A stretch of DNA of 64,000 bases from Kineosporia succinea (GTDB taxonomy: Bacteria > Actinomycetota > Actinomycetes > Actinomycetales > Kineosporiaceae): NCBI RefSeq assembly GCF_030811555.1, contig NZ_JAUSQZ010000001.1, positions 3,097,241-3,161,240 on the forward strand, written 5' to 3'. Positions 26,250 through 34,570 of the stretch are shown piece after piece (position 1 is the first letter of the stretch; the number at the start of each line of letters is the position of its first letter). The translations under genes and the position numbers were made by a program. Below the pieces are notes generated by a model that saw nothing but the letters and a program-made list of their open reading frames with translations, ran no database searches and had not been told where the DNA came from.

Positions 26250-26906
26250 GTGGCCAGTGATTTGATCGGCCGGCGCCAGATGATGCAGCAGCGCCTCGAC
26301 CGGGTCAGGGATCTCGAACTCGCCATCCGCGAGCAGGTCGACCTCATCTCCTCCCGTGTCGGCATGACCGTGGAGCAGTTCGACTTCGACGGCTCGTTCC
26401 GTGCCTCCCTCGCCTCCCTGGCCGGCCTGGCGGCCCGTCGTCCCACCTTCGACATCGTTCTCACCGTGCCCTCCGCCCCGCTCGGCGTGCGGATCCAGCA
26501 GCTGCACGGAGAGGTCAAGGTCGAGGTGATCGAGCTCGAGAACGCCTACGCGGGCGACGTGCGGCCGCGTCCGACGGGCGCCCCGTCGGTGTCCGCGGCG
26601 CCATCGATGCCGGCCGCCCAGTCGATGCCCTCGATGCAGCCCGCCGCCTCGATGCCGGTCGCCCCCCAGCCGCAGCCCGCCACGGCCACCGCCACCGTGG
26701 GTCCGCAGTCGATGTCCGAACCCGGCCGCCAGGTGATCCGCGGGTCGCTGATCCCGCAGTCCAGCGGCCCGATCACCGAGCCCCTCGGGGTGGTGTCCTC
26801 CTCGATCACCGACGCGATGCCGGGCGCCAGCTCGGAAGACCTGGTGGTCTCGGACCTCGCCGCCCTGCTCTGGGAGGGCCTGGGCGACGCCGACGGGCGT
26901 CCCTGA
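26250..26906 (+). CDS. Hypothetical protein upstream of conservon
   Basis: I do not recognise this 218-residue protein. The first 50 residues are strongly helical and probably coiled (RRQMMQQRLDRVRDLELAIREQ). A short compact region follows around PTFDIVLTVPSAPLGVRIQQL. The middle is a Ser/Met/Pro/Ala-rich linker with repeated APSMP-like units, and the C terminus is an acidic helix (DLVVSDLAALLWEGLGD). The GTG at 26250 follows gggaag. It precedes the conservon kinase gene by 140 bases in the same direction, so it may belong to the same signalling unit. Confidence 0.6.
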   Translation: MASDLIGRRQMMQQRLDRVRDLELAIREQVDLISSRVGMTVEQFDFDGSFRASLASLAGLAARRPTFDIVLTVPSAPLGVRIQQLHGEVKVEVIELENAYAGDVRPRPTGAPSVSAAPSMPAAQSMPSMQPAASMPVAPQPQPATATATVGPQSMSEPGRQVIRGSLIPQSSGPITEPLGVVSSSITDAMPGASSEDLVVSDLAALLWEGLGDADGRP

Positions 26907-27046
26907 GAAACCGAACCAGCCGAACACCAGCCCGATCCCGCCAAGCCCCCACTCGAAACACCCCGTCCCCCGCCCGGGCTGACAGCCGGGCACCTCCGCA
27001 GCAACGCCCTACCGCGCGCACGGAAGCGCTACTGGAGTCCACATCG

Positions 27047-29653
27047 ATGAAGATCGCACAGAAGCTCGGCCTGCTGGTCGGTGCTCTCCTGGCGGCGGTA
27101 CTGGTCACGATCCTCGTTCTCTCGGCCCAGCTCTCGTCGACCTCCAAGGAGTACAAGGAGCTCATCGGCGGCAACATCCAGCAGCGTGAGGCCTCTCGCA
27201 CGATGCTGGTGGCCTTCGGACAGCAGGTGACCGCCTTCCAGCAGATCCTGCTGCAGGCCCGCGGCAAGGCCGACTACGAGCGGCTGCGCAAGGAGTACGA
27301 CGCGCGCACCGGCACGGTCGCGACCCTCACCGACGAACTGCTCGCCAACGTCGGCCCCGAGGACCCGCGACTGAAGACCTCGCTGGAGGAGTTCAAGTCC
27401 TCGCACGCGGCGGTCGGGTTCCAGTACTCCGCGGCCCTCGACGCGTTCGTCAACTCCCGGTACAAGGACGCGGAAGGCATCAGCACCTCGGTCGAGGGCC
27501 TCGAGAAGTTCCCGAACGACCTGGTCAACAACATCGCCGACTACCGGACCCGATCGGCCGACGAGATGATCCAGCAGCAGAACGACTCGACCGCGTCGCG
27601 TCTGCGCCTCATCTACATCGGTGGCGTGCTGCTGCTCCTGATGGCGACCGGCTTCGCCGTCGTCGTCGTGCGGGGCATCGTGCGCCCCGTGCGCTCGCTC
27701 ACCAGCGCCGCTCTCGAGGTCGCCAACCAGCGCCTGCCCAAGGTCGTCGCCGAGATCGCCGACCTGCCGGCCGAGGCTCCCGCCCCGAGCCTGCCGCGGT
27801 TCCGGGTCGACACCAAGGACGAGCTGTCCGAACTCGCCGGTGCTCTGAGCACCCTGCAGGACAGCGCCGTCGACCTGGCCCTCGAGCAGCGACGCAACGA
27901 GCAGGCCAACGCCGACACCCTGGTCAACCTGGGCCGCCGTAACCAGAGCCTGATGACTCGTATGCTCGGCTACGTCACCGAGCTGGAGCGGGACGAGAGC
28001 AACCCGGGCGCGCTGGACAAGCTGTTCCGGCTCGACCACCTCACCACCCGTATCCGGCGGAACGCCGAGTCGCTGCTGGTTCTTGCCGGCGCCAAGCAGA
28101 CCCGTACCTGGTCGCACCCGATCGCCATGCAGGACGTGGTGCGCGCCTCGCTCTCCGAGATCGAGGAGTACAACCGGGTCACGGTCCACCACATGGACCA
28201 CGCCAAGGTGTCCGGGTCGGTCGCGGCCGACCTCACGCACATGCTGGCGGAGCTCCTGGAGAACGGCACCCGGTTCTCGCCGCGCGAGCGCCAGGTGCAG
28301 GTCGTCGGTCGCCTGATCCCGAGCGGCTACCAGTTCGACGTCATCGACTCCGGCCTCGGCATGACCGACGAGGAGCTGTCGTCGGCGAACGAGCGCATCG
28401 CCCAGGCCGGTTCCCGCCGGCCGGACGCCAAGGTGCTCGGCCTCCACGTGGTCGGCCGCATCGCCGCCCGGCGTGACATGGTCGTCCAGCTGCTGCCGTC
28501 CGACCAGGTCGGTCTCACCGCCCAGGTGCTGGTGCCGGCCTCGGTCATCAGTGACGCCAAGCTGCCGACCAACTTCCACGAGGTCACCGACGTCCCGATG
28601 CTGAGCGCGGCCCCGGCGCCGCGTCCCGACGGGGCCCCGGCCCCGCTGGAACCGGCTATGGCCCCGACTCCCCGTCGCACGCCCAACGCCGCCCCCGCGG
28701 GCCGCCCGACCCCGAAACCGGCCGGCAACGGCGTGGTCCAGCCCTTTCCGGCCGGATCGACCATGGGAGGGGCAGGCGGCTCGTATGCTCCCCCCGCCGA
28801 CAACCCGCTGTCGCAGCTACCACAGCTGACATCCGGTGTTTCGTCAAACCTTTCGCTGCCCGGAGGCGCCCCGAACGGCGGTCACGGGTCCAACGGTCAC
28901 GGGTCGAACGGCAACGACGGCAACCCGTCCCGCCGGGTCCGCGGCGCCCAGCTCGGCGACCTCGGAACCAACCTGCGTGACCAGGCCCCCCGGCCGGTGA
29001 ACGCGGAGGCGGCCCGCTCGCAGATGTCGTCGCTGCAGTCCGGGGTGGCCGCCGCCCGCCAGAACGGCCCGGGCGCCAACGGTTACGGCCAGAACCCGGG
29101 CCAGAGCCAGCAGCAGAGCCAGAGCCAGTACCAGAATCCGGGCCAGCACCCGGGCTACAGCCAGAACCAGGGCTACAGCCAGGCGCCCGGCAACAGCCTG
29201 GCCTCGACCCGTGGCGGCAACCTGCCCAGCCCCGCCACGGCCCAGACCCCGGTCACCCCGCCCGGCCCGGCGCCGGTACGCCGGGTGCGGGGAGCACAGC
29301 TCGGGGAACTCGGCGCCGGGGCGCCGGGCGAGTCCCAGAACACCACCGTAGATCCGAACCGCGTGAGGTCACAGATGTCTTCGCTTCAGTCCGGGGTGGC
29401 GGCCGCACGCCGTGAGGCGGGTCCCACCGGCGACCCGTCGCAGAACCCGCCGCCCACCGAGCCCGTCCGCCGCGTCCGCGGCGCCCAGCTCTCCGAGCTC
29501 GACACCGGCAACGGAGGCGCCTTCCGGGGCCTGCCGCGCGACGCCGCCGGCATCGGCCGTCAGCTGTCGGGCCTGCAGCAGGCGACCACCCGCGCGGAGC
29601 GAGAGACCGGCCGGCACCACGCAGGCGACGAAGACACCAAGGGGAACAACTGA
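27047..29653 (+). CDS. Conservon sensor histidine kinase-like protein (CvnA type)
   Basis: This 868-residue protein is the sensor of a conservon (cvnABCD). Membrane helices at about 8-28 and 187-209 flank a helical extracellular sensor domain. A HAMP-like segment follows, then a dimerisation helix with His331 (LFRLDHLTTRIRRN) and a HATPase domain with N-box ELLENG near 403 and G-box VIDSGLGMTD. The C-terminal 300 residues are disordered and contain three copies of a module starting RRVRGAQL; two include RSQMSSLQSGVAAAR, and the third diverges after the core. The ATG at 27047 follows a ctggag site by about ten bases. Its stop overlaps the next gene by one base. Confidence 0.88.
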   Translation: MKIAQKLGLLVGALLAAVLVTILVLSAQLSSTSKEYKELIGGNIQQREASRTMLVAFGQQVTAFQQILLQARGKADYERLRKEYDARTGTVATLTDELLANVGPEDPRLKTSLEEFKSSHAAVGFQYSAALDAFVNSRYKDAEGISTSVEGLEKFPNDLVNNIADYRTRSADEMIQQQNDSTASRLRLIYIGGVLLLLMATGFAVVVVRGIVRPVRSLTSAALEVANQRLPKVVAEIADLPAEAPAPSLPRFRVDTKDELSELAGALSTLQDSAVDLALEQRRNEQANADTLVNLGRRNQSLMTRMLGYVTELERDESNPGALDKLFRLDHLTTRIRRNAESLLVLAGAKQTRTWSHPIAMQDVVRASLSEIEEYNRVTVHHMDHAKVSGSVAADLTHMLAELLENGTRFSPRERQVQVVGRLIPSGYQFDVIDSGLGMTDEELSSANERIAQAGSRRPDAKVLGLHVVGRIAARRDMVVQLLPSDQVGLTAQVLVPASVISDAKLPTNFHEVTDVPMLSAAPAPRPDGAPAPLEPAMAPTPRRTPNAAPAGRPTPKPAGNGVVQPFPAGSTMGGAGGSYAPPADNPLSQLPQLTSGVSSNLSLPGGAPNGGHGSNGHGSNGNDGNPSRRVRGAQLGDLGTNLRDQAPRPVNAEAARSQMSSLQSGVAAARQNGPGANGYGQNPGQSQQQSQSQYQNPGQHPGYSQNQGYSQAPGNSLASTRGGNLPSPATAQTPVTPPGPAPVRRVRGAQLGELGAGAPGESQNTTVDPNRVRSQMSSLQSGVAAARREAGPTGDPSQNPPPTEPVRRVRGAQLSELDTGNGGAFRGLPRDAAGIGRQLSGLQQATTRAERETGRHHAGDEDTKGNN

Positions 29654-30099
29654 TGAGCCCGAACGGATACGGCGCGACGGCGGTCCTGAGCCCCGCGGCC
29701 CAGAACGTCAGCTGGATGCTGGACAACTTCGTCCGCGAGACCGCGGGCGTCGAGCAGATCATCGGGGTCTCCTCCGACGGCCTGCTGATGGCGATGTCGG
29801 TGCGGATGGACCGCGGTGACGCGGACAAGCTGGGGGCCACGGTCTCCGGCCTGACCACGCTCTCGCAGAGCGCCAGCCACCTCCTGAACAAGGGCGGCCT
29901 GACCCAGGTCATCATCGAGCTCTCCGGCGGCTACCTGCTCTGCTCCATGATCAACGGCCGGGCCTGCCTCGGTGTGGTCACCAGCCACCAGTGCGACCTG
30001 GGCCTGGTCGGTTACGAGACCGCGATGCTGGTGGAGCGCGTCGGCGCCCTGCTCACGCCCGAGCTGATCACCGAGCTCAAGGCGAACCTGGCGCGGTGA
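29653..30099 (+). CDS. Roadblock/LC7 domain protein (CvnB type)
   Basis: The 148-residue protein is a single roadblock/LC7 domain, the second member of conservons, which usually regulates the small GTPase encoded in the same operon. Typical segments are VEQIIGVSSDGLLMAMS near the N terminus and LTQVIIELSGGYLLCS in the middle. The ATG overlaps the kinase stop by one base, and its own stop overlaps the DUF742 gene (GTGA). Confidence 0.93.
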   Translation: MSPNGYGATAVLSPAAQNVSWMLDNFVRETAGVEQIIGVSSDGLLMAMSVRMDRGDADKLGATVSGLTTLSQSASHLLNKGGLTQVIIELSGGYLLCSMINGRACLGVVTSHQCDLGLVGYETAMLVERVGALLTPELITELKANLAR

Positions 30100-30539
30100 G
30101 CAACTACGACGGGTACCAAGAAGAGGAGAGCTTCGGGCGGCCGTTCCTGGGCCGGGTCATCCGGTCCGAGGCCGAGCAGGGTTTCACCACCCCGGTCGAG
30201 GACACCCCCGGTGGCGTCAACCGGCCGTACCTGATCACGGGCGGCCGCACCGGTGGTGGCAAGGCCGGCATCGGCATCGAGACCCTGCTGATCCGCGACC
30301 CGGGCGCGGTCCCGAGCGGCTCCTGGTCGCCGGAGATGATGATGATCGTGCGGGCCTGCGACCGGGCGGTCGCCTGCGCCGAGGTCGCGGCCCGGATCGG
30401 GCTCCCGATCGGCGTCGTCCAGGTCCTCGCCGGTGACCTCGTCGCCGCCGGCGTTCTCCAGCGTTCCGCGTCCTCGAAGTCCCTGGCGGACGACGTCGCA
30501 TTCATCGAGAGGTTGATTCACGGTGTCTCTGCACTCTGA
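30096..30539 (+). CDS. DUF742 protein (CvnC type)
   Basis: The 147-residue protein has the DUF742 pattern: VNRPYLITGGRTGGG near residue 45 and a C-terminal winged-helix-like part (CAEVAARIGLPIGVVQVLAGDL). This is the third conservon component. The start is the GTG at 30096, which overlaps the roadblock gene stop; longer frames upstream would overlap that gene. It overlaps the GTPase gene by 17 bases. Confidence 0.92.
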   Translation: MSNYDGYQEEESFGRPFLGRVIRSEAEQGFTTPVEDTPGGVNRPYLITGGRTGGGKAGIGIETLLIRDPGAVPSGSWSPEMMMIVRACDRAVACAEVAARIGLPIGVVQVLAGDLVAAGVLQRSASSKSLADDVAFIERLIHGVSAL

Positions 30540-31146
30540 GACCAGAAGCTCGGGAGGGCTCGAGCCGGCGGGCGGCGGTGGCAAGCGCCCGCCGATCCCG
30601 GTGAAGATCCTGATCTCCGGTGGTTTCGGCGTGGGCAAGACCACCACGGTCGGCGCCCTGTCCGAGATCGACCCGCTGAGCACCGAGGCGCCGATGACCT
30701 CGGCGTCGATCGGCGTCGACGACGCGGGTACCGGCAGCCAGAAGACCACCACCACGGTGGCCATGGACTTCGGCCGGATCACGATCGACGAGAGCATCAT
30801 CCTCTACATGTTCGGCACGCCGGGTCAGGACCGGTTCGGCTTCATGTGGAACGACCTGGCCGACGGCGCCCTGGGCGGCGTGGTCCTGGTCGACCCGAGC
30901 CGGATGGAGGACTGCTTCGTCGCGCTCGACTACTTCGAGAACATCCGGCTGCCCTACGTGGTGGCCGTGAACCACTTCGCCGGGCGCCCGTCGCTCACCC
31001 TCGAGCAGGTGCGTCACGCCGTCAACGTGGACCCGGACGTTCCCGTGGTCTCCGTCGACGCGCGTGACCGCGAGCAGGTCAAGGCCGTCGTGCTGACCCT
31101 GCTGCGGCGCATCCTGGCCCGGGCGAAATCCCGCAGCCGTGGCTGA
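30523..31146 (+). CDS. Conservon small GTP-binding protein (CvnD type)
   Basis: This 207-residue protein belongs to the bacterial MglA/Ras-like GTPases of conservons. It has G1 GGFGVGKTT near residue 33 and G3 FGTPGQDR. The G4 position reads NHF instead of the usual NKxD, which is normal for this family and implies altered guanine recognition. The GTG at 30523 lies inside the DUF742 gene. Upstream roadblock and kinase proteins are expected to control its nucleotide state. A lipoprotein gene follows after 16 bases. Confidence 0.93.
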   Translation: MSLHSETRSSGGLEPAGGGGKRPPIPVKILISGGFGVGKTTTVGALSEIDPLSTEAPMTSASIGVDDAGTGSQKTTTTVAMDFGRITIDESIILYMFGTPGQDRFGFMWNDLADGALGGVVLVDPSRMEDCFVALDYFENIRLPYVVAVNHFAGRPSLTLEQVRHAVNVDPDVPVVSVDARDREQVKAVVLTLLRRILARAKSRSRG

Positions 31147-31162
31147 GACAGGAGCACGAGCA

Positions 31163-32263
31163 GTGCGCAAGATCGTCGCCGGACTGGTGAGCGCGGGCCT
31201 GGCCCTGGCCCTGGCGGCCTGTGGCTCGGACGCGGCGCCGGCCGACAGTGTGTACGCGAATCAGGAGGCCATGGTCGGCATCTCGATGCCGAACGAGACC
31301 TCCGAGCGCTGGATCAACGACGGCAACCAGATGGCCGACCAGTTCAAGGCGATGGGCTACCAGGTCGACCTGAAGTTCGCCGCCGACGACGCGGCCAAGC
31401 AGTCGTCGCAGCTGCAGGCCATGATCGACGAGGACGCCAAGCTCCTGGTGGTCTCGGCCTTCGACGGTGGCGCCCTGGGCGACGTGCTGGCCAAGGCGGC
31501 GGCCAAGAACATCCCGGTCATCGCCTACGACCGTCTGCTCACCGGCACCAAAGACGTGAGCTACCAGGCGACCTTCGACAACGAGCGGGTCGGCGTGATG
31601 CAGGCCAACCTGCTGGTGGACAAGCTCAAGCTGGGGTCGGGCGGCAACGAGAGCGCGCCCAAGATCGAGCTCTTCGCCGGTTCGCCGACCGACTCCAACG
31701 CCAAGTCGTTCTACGACGGCTCGATGTCGGTGCTGAAGCCCTACATCCGCAACGGTGACGTCGTGGTGGGCAGCGGGGAGACCCGGTTCAAGCCGATCAC
31801 CACCGAGAAGTACGACGGCAAGATCGCCGGCGAGCGGATGACCACCATCCTCGGGAAGTACTACAGCGACAGCGATCTCGTGGACGGCATCCTGTCGCCC
31901 TACGACGGCATGACACGAGGCGTCATCGACGCGCTGAAGGCCGACGGCTACGGCACCGAGTCCAAGCCGCTGCCGGTCACCTCGGGCCAGGACGCCGAGC
32001 TCGACTCGGTGAAGTCGATCATCGCGGGCGAGCAGACGGCGACCATCTTCAAGGACACCCGCGAGCTCGCCAAGGTCGCCGTGCAGCAGGGCAACGCGCT
32101 GCTGACCGGCACCACACCGATCGTCAACGACACCGAGACGTACGACAACGGCGTCAAGACGGTGCCGACGTACCTGCTGTACCCGGTGGCCGTGGACAAG
32201 AGCAACTACAACACCCTGCTCATCAAGAGCGGGTACCTGGACGCCGGCGAGCTCGTGGGCTAG
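31163..32263 (+). CDS. Sugar-binding lipoprotein (ChvE/XylF type), no transporter nearby
   Basis: The 366-residue precursor has a lipoprotein signal peptide with lipobox LAAC and a periplasmic-binding fold of the ChvE/XylF type. Typical segments are VGISMPNETSERWINDG, QLQAMIDEDAKLLVVSAFDG and IPVIAYDRLL. I chose the GTG at 31163 because it has an aggag site nine bases upstream and gives a compact MRK n-region. No permease or ATPase gene is adjacent. It directly follows the conservon GTPase, so it may present a ligand to the conservon kinase. That role is inferred from position only. Confidence 0.85.
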   Translation: MRKIVAGLVSAGLALALAACGSDAAPADSVYANQEAMVGISMPNETSERWINDGNQMADQFKAMGYQVDLKFAADDAAKQSSQLQAMIDEDAKLLVVSAFDGGALGDVLAKAAAKNIPVIAYDRLLTGTKDVSYQATFDNERVGVMQANLLVDKLKLGSGGNESAPKIELFAGSPTDSNAKSFYDGSMSVLKPYIRNGDVVVGSGETRFKPITTEKYDGKIAGERMTTILGKYYSDSDLVDGILSPYDGMTRGVIDALKADGYGTESKPLPVTSGQDAELDSVKSIIAGEQTATIFKDTRELAKVAVQQGNALLTGTTPIVNDTETYDNGVKTVPTYLLYPVAVDKSNYNTLLIKSGYLDAGELVG

Positions 32264-32276
32264 CCGGCCCATCCAG

Positions 32277-32323
32277 AACCCGATGGGGGACGTCGTGGTG
32301 ACCACGGCGTCCCCCATCGGGTT
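32277..32323. terminator. Bidirectional terminator between sugar-binding lipoprotein and mutT1
   Basis: Two 23-base arms (32277-32299 and 32301-32323) are complementary except for one G-T pair. On the plus strand the stem runs into tttt. It separates convergent genes. Confidence 0.8.
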
Positions 32324-32334
32324 TTCGGGATGGC

Positions 32335-33429
32335 TCAGGAAGGACGGACCGCGCCCCGGAACCGCTCGATCGCCACGATCTGCCCCGAGGCCGCGACGTG
32401 CGCGACGAGGGCCTCACCGGTTCCCAGCCAGGGGTTGGCCGCGGGCAGCCGCTCGAGTGCGGGCGGCGTGCAGGCGGTCGCGAGCGTGGCCATCACGGTC
32501 TCCAGCACCGGGCGGTGGGTGCAGACCAGTGAGCCCCCGGACGTGAGGTCCCGGGCCAGGAGCGAGCGCAGGAGCTCGGGCACCCGCTCCGGGGCGTTGC
32601 GCAGCCCCTGTTCGGACAGCAGCGGCAGCACCTCCACCCCGGCGTACGGGTCATCGGTGTCGTTGCGTGCCCGTAGGTAGGGCGCCAGCGTCAGCATGCA
32701 GCGCGCCCAGGGGGAGGTGAGCAGGTGCTCGGGGGCCCAGACCGCGAGCAGACCGGGCAGGGCGTTCGCCTGTGAGCGGCCCACCGATGTCAGGGGCCGG
32801 TCTCCCTCGGTGCCGGGCCAGTTCGCGCGCGCCCGGGCCTTGGCGTGCCGCAGCACGACCAGCGGGCGGGTGTGCAGCTCCCCGGTGCGGGCGTGCTCGA
32901 GAAGGGCGTCCAGGGGCGGGACGTCGCTGGGCCGGGTCAGCCGGATCCGGGCCTGCTCCGGGGGAAGCCAGGCCACGTCGGCGATCTCGTCGGCCCCCGC
33001 GGTGCGTTCGCCGGTGGCCGCGACCGCGGCGCTCCAGTAGTGCACGGTCTTGTCGCGCCCGTCGGGCAGCACGTAGCCGACCGAGGGCAGGGGACGCCCG
33101 AGTGCGGGACGCGTGCCGGTCTCCTCGGTCACCTCCCGCACGGCGCACTCGGGCAGGGTCTCCCCGGTTTTGATCTTGCCCTTGGGCCAGGACCATTCGT
33201 TCCAGCGGGCACTGCGGACCAGGAGCACCTCGATGTCGCCGGGAGCGGCGTCGGGGGTGCGGGGGCGCCAGCACAGGGCCCCGGCGGAGACGACGGACGC
33301 GGGGGCCGGGGGACGGGGCGGACGGCGGGAGCGGGGGCGCGGGATGACGGAGCGTCCTTTTCGCTGGGTCTTGCCTTGTCGCTTACCGGCAGCGCGGGAA
33401 CCTGACGAGCGGGTGGGACGGCGACTCAC
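32335..33429 (-). CDS. mutT1: MutT1-type Nudix hydrolase with C-terminal histidine phosphatase domain
   Basis: The 364-residue protein matches mycobacterial MutT1 in layout. It has a Nudix domain with the box GKIKTGETLPECAVREVTEE, then a histidine-phosphatase domain beginning VVLRHAKARARANWPG and containing TSVGRSQA. MutT1 hydrolyses 8-oxo-GTP/dGTP and, in mycobacteria, diadenosine polyphosphates. The first 50 residues from the chosen GTG (33429) form an Arg/Lys/Pro-rich tail not needed for either domain. No good ribosome-binding site is seen, so the start is uncertain. In mycobacteria mutT1 also lies close to ppk. Confidence 0.88.
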   Translation of the reverse strand: MSRRPTRSSGSRAAGKRQGKTQRKGRSVIPRPRSRRPPRPPAPASVVSAGALCWRPRTPDAAPGDIEVLLVRSARWNEWSWPKGKIKTGETLPECAVREVTEETGTRPALGRPLPSVGYVLPDGRDKTVHYWSAAVAATGERTAGADEIADVAWLPPEQARIRLTRPSDVPPLDALLEHARTGELHTRPLVVLRHAKARARANWPGTEGDRPLTSVGRSQANALPGLLAVWAPEHLLTSPWARCMLTLAPYLRARNDTDDPYAGVEVLPLLSEQGLRNAPERVPELLRSLLARDLTSGGSLVCTHRPVLETVMATLATACTPPALERLPAANPWLGTGEALVAHVAASGQIVAIERFRGAVRPS

Positions 33430-33637
33430 ACCAGCGAGTGTCGCAGAAGGCCGGAGGCTCGGCGCATCGGCCCCGAGCTGCGAAGACGCGCGACCGACAT
33501 GCCCTTTTGATGTCCTCCCGCACGGACGCACCAAGGGAATGTGCCCATGTCAATGCGGTCTGATTCACATCGGGCAAAAGTTGTTCAGCAGTGCTCGGGT
33601 GACGAATCGACAGTATTGGTCACTACCCTTGTCGCTC

Positions 33638-34564
33638 GTGCGTAGGATCGGGTCTGGAGCGGTCATGCTGTCTGCCGGCGTCGTCGTCGGGGTGGTCGTC
33701 TCCGGGGGGTTCTCCGGTGAAGGCTCGTCGAGCGCTGCCGCGGCATCGCCCGAGCCCTCCGCGAGCGTCAGCGCGGCGCCTTCCGCGAGTGCCTCCCCGC
33801 AGGTCTCCGCGAGTCCGGGGGTGAGCCCGCAGGCGAGCGCCGATGCGGTTCCCGGTGCCGGGGTCACGAGCGACGTCACCGGCAAGACCTACAGCGCCGC
33901 GCAGAGCGAGGCCGCCGAGAAGGCCGCCGGCAGCGCGACCACCACCGAGAGCGGTGGCATCGTCACCTATCGCGGGCAGGCCCTGTCCGACCTCACCGTG
34001 GTGCCGCCCGAGCGCACCGACGGTGTGCTGAGACTGACCGTGGGGCTGGGCGACTCGATCACCTACCGCCAGGGCTCGTGGTTCCGCCGGGTCTGCGGCT
34101 CGGGTGTCATCCACACCTGCCGTGACTCCGGCATCCGCGGCGACACCACCGAGGGCATGGTGAAGCGGCTCCAGACCGACGTGCTCGATCTCCACCCCGA
34201 GGTCGTCACCGTGATGGCCGGCACCAACGACATGCTGCACGACATGACCACCGCGCAGAGCATGCGCAACATCCACCGCATCGTCACCCGGATCCAGGAC
34301 TCCGGTTCGATCGTGGTGCTGTGCACGATCGCCCCGCGGAACGCCACGCCCAAGCAGGCGGCGGCGCTGAACAAGGCGATCCGGGCCTACGCCAGGAACC
34401 ACGACGTGCCCCTGCTCGACACCTACCCGCTGCTGGCAGCCTGGAACGGCCGGTTCAAGGCCGGACTGTCGAACGACGGGGTGCACCCGAACACCCGGGG
34501 CATGAAGCTGATGGCCGACTTCGCCGAGACGAACCTCCCCCGCCTGATCGCCTCGGCGAAATAA
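33638..34564 (+). CDS. Secreted SGNH/GDSL hydrolase
   Basis: The protein (about 308 residues) has a short signal peptide or anchor (MRRIGSGAVMLSAGVVVGVV), a Ser/Ala/Pro-rich linker, and a C-terminal SGNH hydrolase domain. Block I is GLGDSIT, the block III Asn is in GTNDM, and the catalytic Asp/His pair is in DGVHPNTRG. Such enzymes are esterases or deacetylases acting outside the cell, often on polysaccharides or lipids. The start is uncertain: a GTG at 33638 gives a clean signal peptide, but TTG 33629 and GTG 33599 are in frame and none has a good ribosome-binding site. Confidence 0.8.
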   Translation: MRRIGSGAVMLSAGVVVGVVVSGGFSGEGSSSAAAASPEPSASVSAAPSASASPQVSASPGVSPQASADAVPGAGVTSDVTGKTYSAAQSEAAEKAAGSATTTESGGIVTYRGQALSDLTVVPPERTDGVLRLTVGLGDSITYRQGSWFRRVCGSGVIHTCRDSGIRGDTTEGMVKRLQTDVLDLHPEVVTVMAGTNDMLHDMTTAQSMRNIHRIVTRIQDSGSIVVLCTIAPRNATPKQAAALNKAIRAYARNHDVPLLDTYPLLAAWNGRFKAGLSNDGVHPNTRGMKLMADFAETNLPRLIASAK

Positions 34565-34570
34565 CGGCTC

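Noticed and set aside
26006-26260. 84-codon plus-strand frame before the conservon
   Set aside because: Overlaps the start of the next gene, no ribosome-binding site, low-complexity translation.
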